A DNA stretch of 64,000 nucleotides from Sorangium cellulosum So ce56 (GTDB lineage Bacteria; Myxococcota_A; Polyangia; Polyangiales; Polyangiaceae): the NCBI RefSeq assembly GCF_000067165.1, contig NC_010162.1, positions 6,703,001 through 6,767,000 on the forward strand, in the 5' to 3' direction. The position numbers and the translations under genes are program-made. This document shows, piece by piece, positions 8,841 to 17,398 of the stretch (its first letter is position 1; every line of letters begins with the position of its first letter). The notes under the pieces are model-generated. The model was given only the letters and a program-made list of their open reading frames with translations, ran no database searches and was not told the origin of the DNA.

Positions 8841-8956
8841 GGATGCCTCCTTCGCGGCGAGGCGGTCGCCTCGCGCTCCAGGAAAGTAGATCTGGAGCCT
8901 ACGCGTGATAATCCTGGTCGTCCGACGAGGATTGCGTCGCGGAAGGAACGAATGGA

Positions 8957-9868
8957 ATGGATCCGCTGGGCGGTCACCTGGACGAGATGAGGGCGTTCCT
9001 CGAGGTCGCGCGGCGGCAGAGCTTCTCGGCGGCGGCGAGGGCGCTCGGGCTCACGTCGTCGTCGGTCAGCAAGCAGGTCGCGCGGCTGGAGGAGCGCCTC
9101 GGCGCGCAGCTCCTCCGGCGCACCACGCGCCGCGTGAGCCTCACGGAGGCGGGGAGCCTGTACGCCGAGCGCGCAGACCGGATCCTCTCGGACATCGAGG
9201 AGGCGCGGCGGGCGGTCGCCGATCTCGACGGGACGCCGCGCGGGACGCTGCGCATCTCGGCGCCCACGGTCCTCGGCTCGATCCGCGTCGCGCCCGCGGT
9301 GCTGGCCTGTCGGGCGAAGTACCCGGAGCTCCGCATCGATCTCGACCTCACCGACCGCATCGTCGATCTGGTGGCCGAGCGCATCGACGTGGCGGTGCGC
9401 CTGGCCGCCGAGATCTCCCCCGCTTCCCTCGTCGCGCGGCGGCTCGCCGACGACCTGCGCGTGCTCTGCGCGAGCCCGCGGTACCTGCGTCGCCACGGGA
9501 CGCCGCGCCGCCTCGAGGACCTGGCCGACCACGACTGCATCACGCTCAACCTCGATCCTGTCGCCCGGTGGACGCTCGTGGGCCCCGAGGGCGAGCGCGT
9601 CGTCCCGGTGAGCGGCACGTTCCGCTCCAGCGACACGATCACGCTGCGCGACGCCGCGGTCGCCGGCGTCGGCCTGGCGAACCTCCCCGACTACGTCGTT
9701 CAGGATCAGCTCGAGAGCGGCGCCCTGCGGCGCGTGCTGCCGGAGTACGGCGCCTCGCAGCGCGCCAGCTTCGCGGTCTACGCGGCGCCCGCGCGCGCCG
9801 CGGTCCGCGTCGTCGTCGATGCGCTGGCCAGGGCGATGGGGGCAGCGGGGACGGCGCGGAAGCCGTGA
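8957..9868 (+). CDS. LysR-family transcriptional regulator
   Basis: 303 residues. The N-terminal winged helix-turn-helix spans about residues 8-66 with the typical FLEVARRQSFSAAARALG and SSSVSKQVARLEERLG. A substrate-binding domain follows from about 92 to 295, starting GTLRISAP and containing ERIDVAVRLA. LysR regulators usually control a divergent neighbour, here the isochorismatase-fold gene, through the 116-base interval 8841-8956. This subgroup (CrgA/DmlR-like by the AVRLA and VARRL blocks) often responds to small aromatic or organic acids, but no ligand can be assigned. It is convergent with the RsbR-like gene. Confidence 0.9.
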   Translation: MDPLGGHLDEMRAFLEVARRQSFSAAARALGLTSSSVSKQVARLEERLGAQLLRRTTRRVSLTEAGSLYAERADRILSDIEEARRAVADLDGTPRGTLRISAPTVLGSIRVAPAVLACRAKYPELRIDLDLTDRIVDLVAERIDVAVRLAAEISPASLVARRLADDLRVLCASPRYLRRHGTPRRLEDLADHDCITLNLDPVARWTLVGPEGERVVPVSGTFRSSDTITLRDAAVAGVGLANLPDYVVQDQLESGALRRVLPEYGASQRASFAVYAAPARAAVRVVVDALARAMGAAGTARKP

Positions 9869-9909
9869 GCCAGCGCGGCGATCGTGAGGGATCGCAGGGG
9901 AGCCGAGCG

Positions 9910-9943
9910 AGCGCCGCGCCGGAGCGGTCGCCCGCGCGGCGCT
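9910..9943. terminator. Hairpin between convergent genes
   Basis: A perfect 10-bp inverted repeat, AGCGCCGCGC at 9910-9919 and GCGCGGCGCT at 9934-9943, with a 14-base loop. It lies between the stop of the LysR gene and the stop of the RsbR-like gene. There is no T tract, so it is at best a hairpin barrier serving both strands. Confidence 0.45.
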
Positions 9944-9944
9944 G

Positions 9945-11171
9945 TCACAGGGGCCGCGGCGCAGCGCCCTGGAGCGGAGCGTGCGCCGCGCCGGCCGCGC
10001 GCTCCTTGGTCATCTGACGGATGCAGTACTGGAGCGCCGCCCGGAGGTTCCCGAGGGTGGTGATGTTCGCCAGATCGAGCCCGAGGCTGACGATGGTCTG
10101 GGCGACGTTCGAGCGGATGCCCGCGACGATGCCCTCGGCGCCGAGCAGCCGGATCGCGGCGACGAGATCGAGGAGGTAGCTCGCGGTCTTCGTGTCGACC
10201 AGCTCGACGCCGGTGAGATCGAGGATGGCGAAGCGCGAGCCCGTGCGGACGATCGCATCGAGCAGGGTATCCATCACCTCCGCTGTCCTGGCGCTGTCGA
10301 GCACGCCGATCATCGGCAGGGTCAGCACGCCGTCCCACACCTGGATGATGGGAGTCGACAGGTCGCGGATGACCCGCTGTTGCCGCTCGATGAGCTCCAG
10401 CCTGGCCCGGAGCTCCTGCTCGGTGTTCTTTGGCTTGCTGATATCGAGGGTGAAGCCGACGACCGAGAACACCTCGCCCTTCTCGTCGCGCATGGGGACC
10501 TCCCAGTTGTCCCAGAACACCCCGTGCGTCAGCGACTCCGAATGGCTCGCTTCGCCCGCGAGCGCCCGCCGCAGCACCTCGCACCCGTGCGGGTTGCTCG
10601 CGTAGAGGTCGAACACGTTCTTGCCGATGTGCGCGCCCTGCTGGAGCCCGATGCCCTCGAGCGCCTTGCCCTCGTGGCACGTGAAGGTCCCCTCGCGGTC
10701 GATGGCCCAGACGATGATCGGGAGCGACTGCGTGATGGCCTGCAGGATCACCTCTCTCTGATGGTGGCGGCGAGCCTGCTCGGTCCGCTCTGTCACGTCC
10801 TGCCCGAACACGCCGACGCCGATGACCTCTCCGTGCTCGTCGAGGATGCGCTCGTGGCGCCACTCGACGCTCATCACGGCGCCGTCCTTCCTGACGTGGC
10901 TCCACACCCGGGGGGCCGCCCCGTCCTCCGCGAGGAGCTGCCGCCACGCGTCGGGGCTGCCGGACGCCGGCAGGAGCTCGTCCACGCGCTGGCCGAGCGC
11001 CTCCTTCCGCGCGTAGCCGAGCAGGCGCTCGGCCGCGCCGTTCCAGTCCTCGATCGTGAGCTCCTTGCCGTACTGGACGATCGCGACCGGCGCTCGCTCG
11101 AAGAGGCGTGCGCGCTTGCCCGCGAGTTTCTCAGCGTCGATTTCTCCCCATGACGTGGTGGCGGCGGTCAT
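9945..11171 (-). CDS. RsbR-like PAS-PAS-STAS regulator
   Basis: 408 residues from the ATG at 11171; the frame is open further upstream but that part looks noncoding. Two PAS domains lie at about 18-125 and 140-255 (WNGAAERLLGYARKEALGQ; VGVFGQDVTER; VVGFTLDISK). A C-terminal STAS domain covers about 285-400. The STAS part matches RsbR-type stressosome proteins: LDLTGVELVDTKTASYLLD and SNVAQTIVSLGLDL keep both threonines that are phosphorylated in Bacillus RsbR (the DT and AQT motifs). RsbR proteins scaffold RsbS and RsbT to sense stress. Neither partner is encoded in this window. The PAS input suggests redox, light or ligand sensing. Confidence 0.85.
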   Translation of the reverse strand: MTAATTSWGEIDAEKLAGKRARLFERAPVAIVQYGKELTIEDWNGAAERLLGYARKEALGQRVDELLPASGSPDAWRQLLAEDGAAPRVWSHVRKDGAVMSVEWRHERILDEHGEVIGVGVFGQDVTERTEQARRHHQREVILQAITQSLPIIVWAIDREGTFTCHEGKALEGIGLQQGAHIGKNVFDLYASNPHGCEVLRRALAGEASHSESLTHGVFWDNWEVPMRDEKGEVFSVVGFTLDISKPKNTEQELRARLELIERQQRVIRDLSTPIIQVWDGVLTLPMIGVLDSARTAEVMDTLLDAIVRTGSRFAILDLTGVELVDTKTASYLLDLVAAIRLLGAEGIVAGIRSNVAQTIVSLGLDLANITTLGNLRAALQYCIRQMTKERAAGAAHAPLQGAAPRPL

Positions 11172-11275
11172 GGGCTGGAAATTTATCCTGGGCGTTCGCG
11201 CACGTCGAAATAACTGCCATTCGTCTTCGTCGGATCGTCCGCAGACCGCCCTGGGTTCGTAAGGACGGATCCACT

Positions 11276-11326
11276 GTTGCTGTAGCAACACCCCGTGAGC
11301 AAGCGCCTGCTGCTCCAGCAGCAGGC
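11276..11326. promoter_or_regulatory. Two perfect palindromes in a divergent intergenic region
   Basis: Between the RsbR-like gene and the ABC importer lie GTTGCTGTAGCAAC at 11276-11289 (6-bp arms, 2-base centre) and a 22-base palindrome at 11305-11326 with arms GCCTGCTGCT and AGCAGCAGGC around CC. They are 15 bases apart. Their place in a divergent region fits operators or the start of a structured leader of the ABC operon; which of these is not decidable from sequence. Confidence 0.4.
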
Positions 11327-11442
11327 CGCCATCTGTTATAGCGGATTTGCGTCCAGGGAGCCGGCTCACGCTTGGTACGGGGCGTGCTCAACGGCGTTCC
11401 GTGAAGGGGCCCCCTCGTCGAGGTTCGGGAGCAGGAGGAGCC

Positions 11443-12312
11443 ATGAGCAACAAGATCCAGTTCCACAATGTGAGCAAGACATTCGCCGTCAAGGGGCCGG
11501 CCGGCACCAAGGAGAGCGCGCGGTTCACGGCCATCGAGGACCTCAATCTCGACGTGAGGGCCGGCGAGCTGATGGTCCTCGTCGGGCCGAGCGGGTGCGG
11601 CAAGTCGACGCTCATCGATCTGCTCGGCGGCCTGTCGAAGCCGAGCAGCGGCAAGCTCCTGCTCGACGGCAAGCCGATCACGGGCCCGGCCCTCGATCGA
11701 GGGATCGTGTTCCAGCAGTATGCGCTGTTCCCGTGGCGGACGGCGCGCGAGAACGTCGAGTTCGGGCTCGAGGCCAAGGGCGTCCCGGAGAGCCGGCGCA
11801 AGGAGATCGCCCAGGATTACCTGGATCTGGTCAGCCTCTCCGGCTTCGAGGATCGGTATCCGCACGAGCTGTCGGGCGGCATGAAGCAGCGGGTGGCCAT
11901 CGCGAGGAGCCTCGCCTACGACCCGGAGGTGCTGATGATGGACGAGCCGTTCGCGGCGCTGGACGCGCAGACGCGCGAGTCGCTGCAGGCGGAGCTGCTC
12001 CGGATCTGGGAGAAGTCGCGCAAGACGATCCTGTTCATCACGCACAGCATCGACGAGGCGGTGTTCCTCGGGCAGCGGGTCGCGATCATGACGTCCCGGC
12101 CCGGCCGGGTGAAGCGGGTGATCGATATCCCGGAGGAGATCCGGGGCTACGAGGACGCGCGGTCGACACCTGAGTTCGGCAGGCTGCGGCACGAGATCTG
12201 GACGCTGCTGCGCGAGGAGGTGTTGAAGGCCGAGGAGCAGGAGCGGAGCAAGCGGCAGAAGCGCGCGGCGGAGAGCCGCCCCGTGGCGGGCGTGGTGGCG
12301 GTCAATGGCTAG
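11443..12312 (+). CDS. ABC transporter ATP-binding protein (nitrate/sulfonate/taurine type)
   Basis: 289 residues, ATG at 11443 with AGGAGGAG directly upstream (11433-11440), which decides this start. Walker A GPSGCGKST, Q-loop VFQQYALFPW, signature LSGGMKQR and Walker B MMDEPFAALD are all intact. The order and the H-loop (ITHSIDEAV) match the SsuB/TauB/NrtD subfamily that powers import of alkanesulfonates, taurine, nitrate or thiamine precursors. A charged Lys/Arg/Glu tail follows residue 260. It overlaps the permease gene by 8 bases. No substrate-binding protein is next to it, so the substrate cannot be assigned. Confidence 0.9.
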   Translation: MSNKIQFHNVSKTFAVKGPAGTKESARFTAIEDLNLDVRAGELMVLVGPSGCGKSTLIDLLGGLSKPSSGKLLLDGKPITGPALDRGIVFQQYALFPWRTARENVEFGLEAKGVPESRRKEIAQDYLDLVSLSGFEDRYPHELSGGMKQRVAIARSLAYDPEVLMMDEPFAALDAQTRESLQAELLRIWEKSRKTILFITHSIDEAVFLGQRVAIMTSRPGRVKRVIDIPEEIRGYEDARSTPEFGRLRHEIWTLLREEVLKAEEQERSKRQKRAAESRPVAGVVAVNG

Positions 12313-13138
12313 CCTGGAGCAATCGATTTCGCTGCCCGAGGAGTCGCAGCAAGGGCAGCTCGTGGGCGACGCGGCGCGGTGGATCGGCCGCGCGATCGCG
12401 CGGTCGGGGATCCTCCTCGCGGTCGCCGCCCTGTGGGAGACGGCGCCGCGGGTGGGCCTCGTGGAGGGGGCGTTCCTTCCGCCGCTCTCCGAGGTGCTGG
12501 GGACGGGGTGGCAGCTCCTCCAGAACGGGCAGCTCCTGAGCCACATCAAGGCGAGCCTGTCGCGCTCTCTCGTCGGCTTCACGCTGGCGATCTCCGTGGG
12601 TGTGCCGCTCGGGCTCGCGATCGGGTGGTACAAGGGCGTGGCGGACGCGCTCAATCCGCTGCTCGAGGTGCTGCGCAACACGGCGGCGCTCGCGCTCCTG
12701 CCCGTGTTCCTGCTGCTGCTCGGGATCGGGGAGTCCTCGAAGATCGCGCTCGTCATCTACTCGTGCACCTGGCCGATCCTGCTCAACACGATCAGCGGGG
12801 TGCGCGGGGTCGATCCGCTGCTCGTCAAGTCGGCGCGCACGATGGGGCTGTCGCCGCTCCAGCTGTTCCGCAAGGTCATCCTGCCGGCCGCAGTCCCGAC
12901 GATCTTCGTGGGTATCCGCCTGGCGGGCGCGTACTCGCTGCTCGTGCTCGTCGCGGCGGAGATGATCGGGGCCAAGGCGGGGCTCGGATACCTGATCATC
13001 TACGCGCAATACAATTTCCAGATCCCGAGCATGTATGTCGGCATCTTGACCATCACGGCGCTCGGGCTGACGTTCAATCACCTGCTCATGCGCGTCGAGC
13101 GGCGGTTCACGTCGTGGAAGGTCGCCCCGAAGGAGTGA
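12305..13138 (+). CDS. ABC transporter permease (SsuC/TauC-like)
   Basis: 277 residues with six or so membrane segments. The cytoplasmic EAA loop, which docks on the ATPase, is visible as the block from AARTMG-like SARTMGLSPLQLFRKVILPAA (about 176-196). The pattern is that of the BPD_transp_1 fold of the SsuC/TauC/NrtB group. The ATG at 12305 lies inside the end of the ATPase gene (8-base overlap), so the two are coupled. An aldo/keto reductase follows 57 bases later on the same strand, possibly in the same operon. The missing periplasmic binding protein must be encoded elsewhere. Confidence 0.9.
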   Translation: MASLEQSISLPEESQQGQLVGDAARWIGRAIARSGILLAVAALWETAPRVGLVEGAFLPPLSEVLGTGWQLLQNGQLLSHIKASLSRSLVGFTLAISVGVPLGLAIGWYKGVADALNPLLEVLRNTAALALLPVFLLLLGIGESSKIALVIYSCTWPILLNTISGVRGVDPLLVKSARTMGLSPLQLFRKVILPAAVPTIFVGIRLAGAYSLLVLVAAEMIGAKAGLGYLIIYAQYNFQIPSMYVGILTITALGLTFNHLLMRVERRFTSWKVAPKE

Positions 13139-13195
13139 GCCCAGGCCCGGCGTGGGCGCCGTGACGATCACCGTTCATCGAGGGAGAGGACCATC

Positions 13196-14125
13196 GTGAA
13201 TCGAATCATCCTGGGCCGGACCGGCCTCGAGGTCAGCGTGCTCGGCCTGGGCGCGGGCGGCGACAGCCGGCTCGGGTCCGGGCGCATCGCGGAGGCCGAG
13301 TCGCTCCGGCTCGTCCGTGCGGCCGTCGAGCGCGGCGTGAACTTCATCGACACGGCGGAGGCGTACGGGACCGAGGGGCTCATCGGCAAGGCGCTCCGCG
13401 AGGTGCCGCGCGACCGCGTGGTGCTCTCGACGAAGAAGACGACGCGCCTCGAGGCGCCGCTCCGCCCGGAAGACGTGGTGTCGTCGCTGCATGCGAGCCT
13501 CGAGCGGCTCGGCACGGATCACGTCGACGTCTACCATCTGCACGGCGTGCTGCCGGATCAGTACGCCGATCTGCGCGAGCGGATCGTCCCCGTGCTGCTG
13601 CGCCTGCGCGAACAGGGCAAGATCCGCTTCCTCGGCATCACGGAGGCGTTCGCCGCCGATCCGGCGCACGCGACGCTCGAGCAGGCGCTCCGCGACGATG
13701 TGTGGGACGTCGTGATGGTCGGGTTCAACCTCCTGAACCAGTCGGCGCGAGCGCGGGTGTTCCCGCTGACGCGGGCGAAGGACATCGGGACGCTGATCAT
13801 GTTCGCGGTCCGGCGCGCGCTGAGCCGGCCCGATCGGCTGCGGGAGCTGCTCGCGGACCTGGCGGCGCGCGGCAAGGTGTCGCCCGAGCTCGGCGACGAG
13901 GGGCTGGACCGGCTCCTGGAAGGAGAGGGCGCCTCGTCGCTCCCGGACGCGGCGTACCGCTTCTGCAGGGACGAGCCCGGGGCGCACGTGATCCTGTCGG
14001 GGACGAGCAGCGTGGAGCACCTCCTGGAGAACGTGCGCTCGATCGAGGCGCCGCCGCTGTCGGCGCGGGCGCGCGAGCGCCTCGTCGAGGCGTTCGCGCA
14101 GGTCGACGACGTGTCGGGGCACTGA
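13196..14125 (+). CDS. Aldo/keto reductase
   Basis: 309 residues, GTG at 13196 preceded by GGGAGAGG. It has the family's (beta/alpha)8 landmarks: GRTGLEVSVLGLGAGG at the N-terminus, FIDTAEAYG carrying the catalytic Asp and Tyr, VVLSTKK with the Lys, and VDVYHLHG with the His. This is the complete catalytic tetrad for NAD(P)H-dependent reduction of carbonyl groups. It lies 57 bases downstream of the ABC permease and may belong to the same transcript, which could link it to metabolism of the imported compound; that is inference. It is convergent with the hydrolase gene. Confidence 0.9.
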   Translation: MNRIILGRTGLEVSVLGLGAGGDSRLGSGRIAEAESLRLVRAAVERGVNFIDTAEAYGTEGLIGKALREVPRDRVVLSTKKTTRLEAPLRPEDVVSSLHASLERLGTDHVDVYHLHGVLPDQYADLRERIVPVLLRLREQGKIRFLGITEAFAADPAHATLEQALRDDVWDVVMVGFNLLNQSARARVFPLTRAKDIGTLIMFAVRRALSRPDRLRELLADLAARGKVSPELGDEGLDRLLEGEGASSLPDAAYRFCRDEPGAHVILSGTSSVEHLLENVRSIEAPPLSARARERLVEAFAQVDDVSGH

Positions 14126-14158
14126 GGGGCGCTCGCCGGCGGGAGCGCGGCGCGGGGT

Positions 14159-15103
14159 TCACGCGACCGGCGCGGCGAGCCCGGGCGGCGCGGGGGGCGG
14201 CGCGACGTCGGCGGCGTCACGCGCGGCGTCGCTGCCGAGGAAGCGCGTGATCCGCCCGCAGAGCCGCGCGCGGAAGGCGTCGTCGGTGGGGGGCGAGTGG
14301 CGGCACCCCTCGAGCAGCTCGGTCTCGGCGTGCGGCAGGAGCTCCTTCGCGCGCGCGAGCAGCTTCGCGCCGGGGAAGCTCACGTCGTCGTCGGCGCCGA
14401 ACACGAGCGCGGGCCGCGTGAACCCGGCGAGGGACGCGGGCGTGGCGAGCGGCGGCGGGCGGAAATCGAGCCGGTAGCTGCGGACGGCGTCGCCGAAATA
14501 GGAGCACCACATGTCGTCGTGGGTGGAGAACAGCCCGGAGACGAGGCGCGCGAGGCGCTCTTCCGAGGGGAAGGCGCGGTAGAGGGCCATCGGGATCGCG
14601 ATGCGGGTGAGGCCTTGCCACGCCGAGCCCGACACCAGGGCCGCGGGCACGATCAGGACGAGCCGATCGATGCGGGCGGGCGCGACCTGGGCCATGCGCA
14701 GGGCCGCGAAGCCGCCCCAGCTGACGCCGAGGAGGTGGGTGCGCGCGAGGCCGAGCGCGTCGAGGACGTCGGTGAGCCACTCGGCGTAGGCGGGCCCGTC
14801 GATCGGAAGGCGGACGTCGGCGCTCTTGACGGACTGGCCGATGACGTCGACGACGTGGACGCGGTAGCGCGCGAGGAGCGGGCCGAGCTCGGGCATGAGG
14901 TGCGCGGAGCTGGCGAGCGCGCCGTGCAGGCAGACGAGCGGCGGGGCGCTCTCGGGGCCGGCGATGAGGACGTGCGTGGCGCCGAAGCGGGTGGCGACCT
15001 CGCGCGAACGGGTCGGGACCGGGAGCTTTTCGTGGAACCTGTCGAACCACGCCGCGATGCGCGCGCGCGCCTCTGGACTGCGGAACATGATGGATGACGT
15101 CAT
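14159..15103 (-). CDS. Alpha/beta hydrolase
   Basis: 314 residues, ATG at 15103 with AGGAGGG just upstream. Alpha/beta-hydrolase landmarks are LVCLHGALASSAHL (oxyanion strand), the nucleophile elbow GVSWGG (Ser in G-x-S-x-G), FGADDDVSFPG carrying the acid Asp, and the late His in EGCRHSPP. It most resembles soluble esterases or C-C hydrolases of the proline-iminopeptidase type without a lid insertion. Its ATG overlaps the TGA of the TetR gene (ATGA), so the pair is coupled and the regulator very probably controls it. The substrate is unknown. Confidence 0.9.
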   Translation of the reverse strand: MTSSIMFRSPEARARIAAWFDRFHEKLPVPTRSREVATRFGATHVLIAGPESAPPLVCLHGALASSAHLMPELGPLLARYRVHVVDVIGQSVKSADVRLPIDGPAYAEWLTDVLDALGLARTHLLGVSWGGFAALRMAQVAPARIDRLVLIVPAALVSGSAWQGLTRIAIPMALYRAFPSEERLARLVSGLFSTHDDMWCSYFGDAVRSYRLDFRPPPLATPASLAGFTRPALVFGADDDVSFPGAKLLARAKELLPHAETELLEGCRHSPPTDDAFRARLCGRITRFLGSDAARDAADVAPPPAPPGLAAPVA

Positions 15104-15732
15104 CGAGCCCTCCTGACGTTGGCTGCGGGGCGGAGGCCGCAGAGGTGCTGAGCGACGAGCCGATCGAGCAGGGCGATGGGCGACGGGTGCGCGCCCTGGG
15201 CCCAGGCGATCAGCGCGAAGTAGTAGAAGGAGAAGAAGGCGACGCCGAAGAGCGCGGGGTCGGCGTCGTCGGCGACCTCGCCCTGCGCGCGGGCGGCGTT
15301 GAAGAGCTCGACGACGCGGCCGTGCACGGCGGCGACCTGCTCGGTGAAGCGGGCCTGCCAGGGCGGGTCGGCGAACAGGGCGTCGCGGAGCAGCGTCTTC
15401 GAGAGGGCCGGCCGGCGGGCGTAGTACGCGAAGAAGGCGGCCCCGAGCCGGTGGAGCCGCTGCTCGAGGGAGCCGGGCTCCTCGTCGCGGACGGCCTCGG
15501 CCGCGGTGGCGGCGAGGTCGTCGAACAGCGCGGCGTGGAGCAGGTCGCGCTTGTCGGCGAAGTGGAGGAGGACCGTGCCGGCGGCCACGCCCGCGTCCGC
15601 GGCGATGGCGCGGACGTTGGCGGCCTCGAAGCCGTGGCGCTCGAAGTGGTCGCGCGCGGCCTCGAGGATCCGGACGCGCGTCGCGTCTTTCTGGGCGTCG
15701 CGCCGGCCGGGTCTTTGGATGAACACGTTCAC
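15100..15732 (-). CDS. TetR-family transcriptional regulator
   Basis: 210 residues with a GTG start at 15732. The N-terminal helix-turn-helix (residues about 17-64) reads ILEAARDHFERHGFEAANV and AAGTVLLHFADKRDLLHAAL, typical for TetR. The C-terminal ligand-binding half is aromatic (FFAYYARR; FFSFYYFALIAW). The stop codon overlaps the start of the alpha/beta hydrolase gene. Two perfect 12-bp palindromes cover the start codon (15720-15744), which fits autorepression of this two-gene operon. The ligand is unknown but is presumably the hydrolase substrate or a related hydrophobic compound. Confidence 0.9.
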   Translation of the reverse strand: MNVFIQRPGRRDAQKDATRVRILEAARDHFERHGFEAANVRAIAADAGVAAGTVLLHFADKRDLLHAALFDDLAATAAEAVRDEEPGSLEQRLHRLGAAFFAYYARRPALSKTLLRDALFADPPWQARFTEQVAAVHGRVVELFNAARAQGEVADDADPALFGVAFFSFYYFALIAWAQGAHPSPIALLDRLVAQHLCGLRPAANVRRAR

Positions 15733-15744
15733 TGAACGAGTTCA
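15720..15744 (-). promoter_or_regulatory. Candidate TetR double operator
   Basis: Two perfect palindromes of the form TGAAC-NN-GTTCA lie at 15720-15731 and 15733-15744, with centres 13 bp apart. They overlap the GTG start of the TetR gene. Tandem palindromes of this kind are what a pair of TetR dimers would bind, so this is the best candidate for the autoregulatory operator of the TetR-hydrolase operon. Confidence 0.6.
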
Positions 15745-15790
15745 TTACATGAGAAGGAGCGGCGGACAAGGAGAATTGAGCCGGTGCGCG

Positions 15791-16056
15791 GGGCATCCGA
15801 CCCAGGTTGAGGACGCCCGCCCGAGGACGCCCCGGCGCTGGGGGGCATCCGACCCAGGTTGAGGGCGACGAGGCGGGGCATCCGACCCAGGTTGAGGACG
15901 CCCCGCGGGGCGGGGCATCCGACCCCGTCGGGCATCCGGGCATCCGACCCAGGTTGAGGGCGTCCGTCCAGGTTGAGGGCGTCCGTCCGTCCGCCTGGGC
16001 GCCCGACTCAGGTTGAGGGCGTCCGTCCGCCTGGACGTCCGACTCAGGTTGAGGGT
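15791..16056. repeat. Array of seven CAACCTGGGT-type elements
   Basis: Seven irregularly spaced copies of a short motif lie in the noncoding gap 15733-16081. The fullest form is CATCCGACCCAGGTTGAGG. Cores are ACCCAGGTTG at 15800, 15852, 15885 and 15947, GTCCAGGTTG at 15966, and ACTCAGGTTG at 16006 and 16042. All have the same orientation. Start-to-start distances are 52, 33, 62, 19, 40 and 36 bases, so this is not a simple tandem repeat and not a CRISPR array. The same core recurs elsewhere in the window. Confidence 0.85.
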
Positions 16057-16081
16057 GTCCGTCTGCGATCGCCGGTACGGC

Positions 16082-17398
16082 TCAGCCCGCCGCGGGGGCC
16101 TGCTGCGCCTGGGCGCGCGCCCGGAGGCGCTGCTTGGCGGAGGGGCCGCCGGCGTGGCGCACCGAGGCCACGGCGCGATCCATCGCGTCCCGCCAGTAGC
16201 GCGCGACGTCCTCGCGCTCGGTGAGGAGGGCGTCGATGGGCCCGTGGTCGGTCTCGATCTCGACAGCGAACCCGTCGCCGCGCGGGAGCACGCGGATCTC
16301 GCGGACCTCTCCGGCGGAGATGGCCGCCCCCAGCCGGCCCTCGGGGCGCAGGTCGATCGCGCCGGTGCGGCTCACCCAGGGGGCCACCACGAAGCGGCCC
16401 GGGCCGAACGACACGACCGGCGCGGAGCGCGCCGCATAACGGGACGAGAACCTGGCGACGCCCAGGAAGGCGTAGCCCGCGAGCGAGAGCAGCACGGCGG
16501 CGCTGCCGACGCCGATGGCGATGCCGCTGTCCCCCGCGGAGACGCTCCGCATGACCTGGATCCAGAGCGCGAGCGCGGCGAGCAGCAGCGCGGCCCCGAT
16601 GAGCGCGTTGCGAGCCGCGGAGCCGCGCGGACCGTGGCTCGCGTAATCCCGCAAGACGAGGAGCTCACCCTCGCTCCGGATCGCGAACCGCGACAGCGCG
16701 GCGGCCGGCAGCGCTGGCGGCGGAGTCGGGGCAGGCTCCGGGAGAGGCCGCGGCGCGATGGCGCCGGGCGGCTCGGTACCCCGCGCCGTCTCCAGCGGGA
16801 CGCCCAGCGCGGCCGCGAGCGGCGCCGCCACCGCCTCGACGAGCGCCTCCGCCCGCGCGGCCTCGAGATCCTGCGCCTCGGCGACGAGCAAGCGCCGCGC
16901 CGCCGTGGCGCGCGCGGGCGCGGCGAGCGCGGGCGTGGCGAGCGCGAGCCAGGCGGCGACGTACGTCCGCTCGTGCGCGCACGTGGGGGCGCCGCAGCAT
17001 GGGCGCCGCTCCGAGATCACCTGAATGCCCACCGCCTCACGAGGCTCGGCCGTGCCCTCCCCGGCCCCGCCCGCGCCGCCTGCCTCGGGCCGCGCGTGGC
17101 GGGCGCCCGCGAGCCTCAGCGGCGCGAGCCGGAGGACGCTCGCGCCGCGCTCGATCCGGAGCCATACCGGGTCCCGCGGCGCCGGGCCGAAGCCTGTATC
17201 CTGCTCCCGCCGCAGCGCGCCAAGCTCGGGCGCCACCCGGAGGATCAGCGGCGCGCCGCCGCCCTCCGCCGAGAGGGCGCGCGCCGCCCCGGCCGGATCG
17301 CCGAGCGGATCGAGGGCGGAAACGGAGCTGTCGGCCTCAAGGGAGCGGAGGGCACGCGCGACCTCCGCCTCGAACGCTGCGGTGCTCGGCTCGGGCAT
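16082..17398 (-). CDS. Membrane protein of unknown function
   Basis: 438 residues from the ATG at 17398. The N-terminal 200 residues are Ala-rich and soluble, with a Cys cluster (PCCGAPTC, about 133-140). A Pro-rich linker precedes two transmembrane segments: about 265-285, beginning ALIGAALLLAALALWI, and a second shortly after, around SAAVLLSLAGYAFLG. The C-terminal 110 residues (VVSFGPGRFVVAPW; VREIRVLPRGDG) look like a small beta-rich domain ahead of a basic tail. It is the last of three genes on the minus strand and its start overlaps the end of the matrixin gene by 62 bases. I do not recognise the family. Confidence 0.65.
   Translation of the reverse strand: MPEPSTAAFEAEVARALRSLEADSSVSALDPLGDPAGAARALSAEGGGAPLILRVAPELGALRREQDTGFGPAPRDPVWLRIERGASVLRLAPLRLAGARHARPEAGGAGGAGEGTAEPREAVGIQVISERRPCCGAPTCAHERTYVAAWLALATPALAAPARATAARRLLVAEAQDLEAARAEALVEAVAAPLAAALGVPLETARGTEPPGAIAPRPLPEPAPTPPPALPAAALSRFAIRSEGELLVLRDYASHGPRGSAARNALIGAALLLAALALWIQVMRSVSAGDSGIAIGVGSAAVLLSLAGYAFLGVARFSSRYAARSAPVVSFGPGRFVVAPWVSRTGAIDLRPEGRLGAAISAGEVREIRVLPRGDGFAVEIETDHGPIDALLTEREDVARYWRDAMDRAVASVRHAGGPSAKQRLRARAQAQQAPAAG

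Noticed and set aside
15791..16056. CRISPR array
   Set aside because: Repeats are about 19 bases, degenerate and separated by 19-62 bases without spacer-like uniform length, and no cas gene is present.
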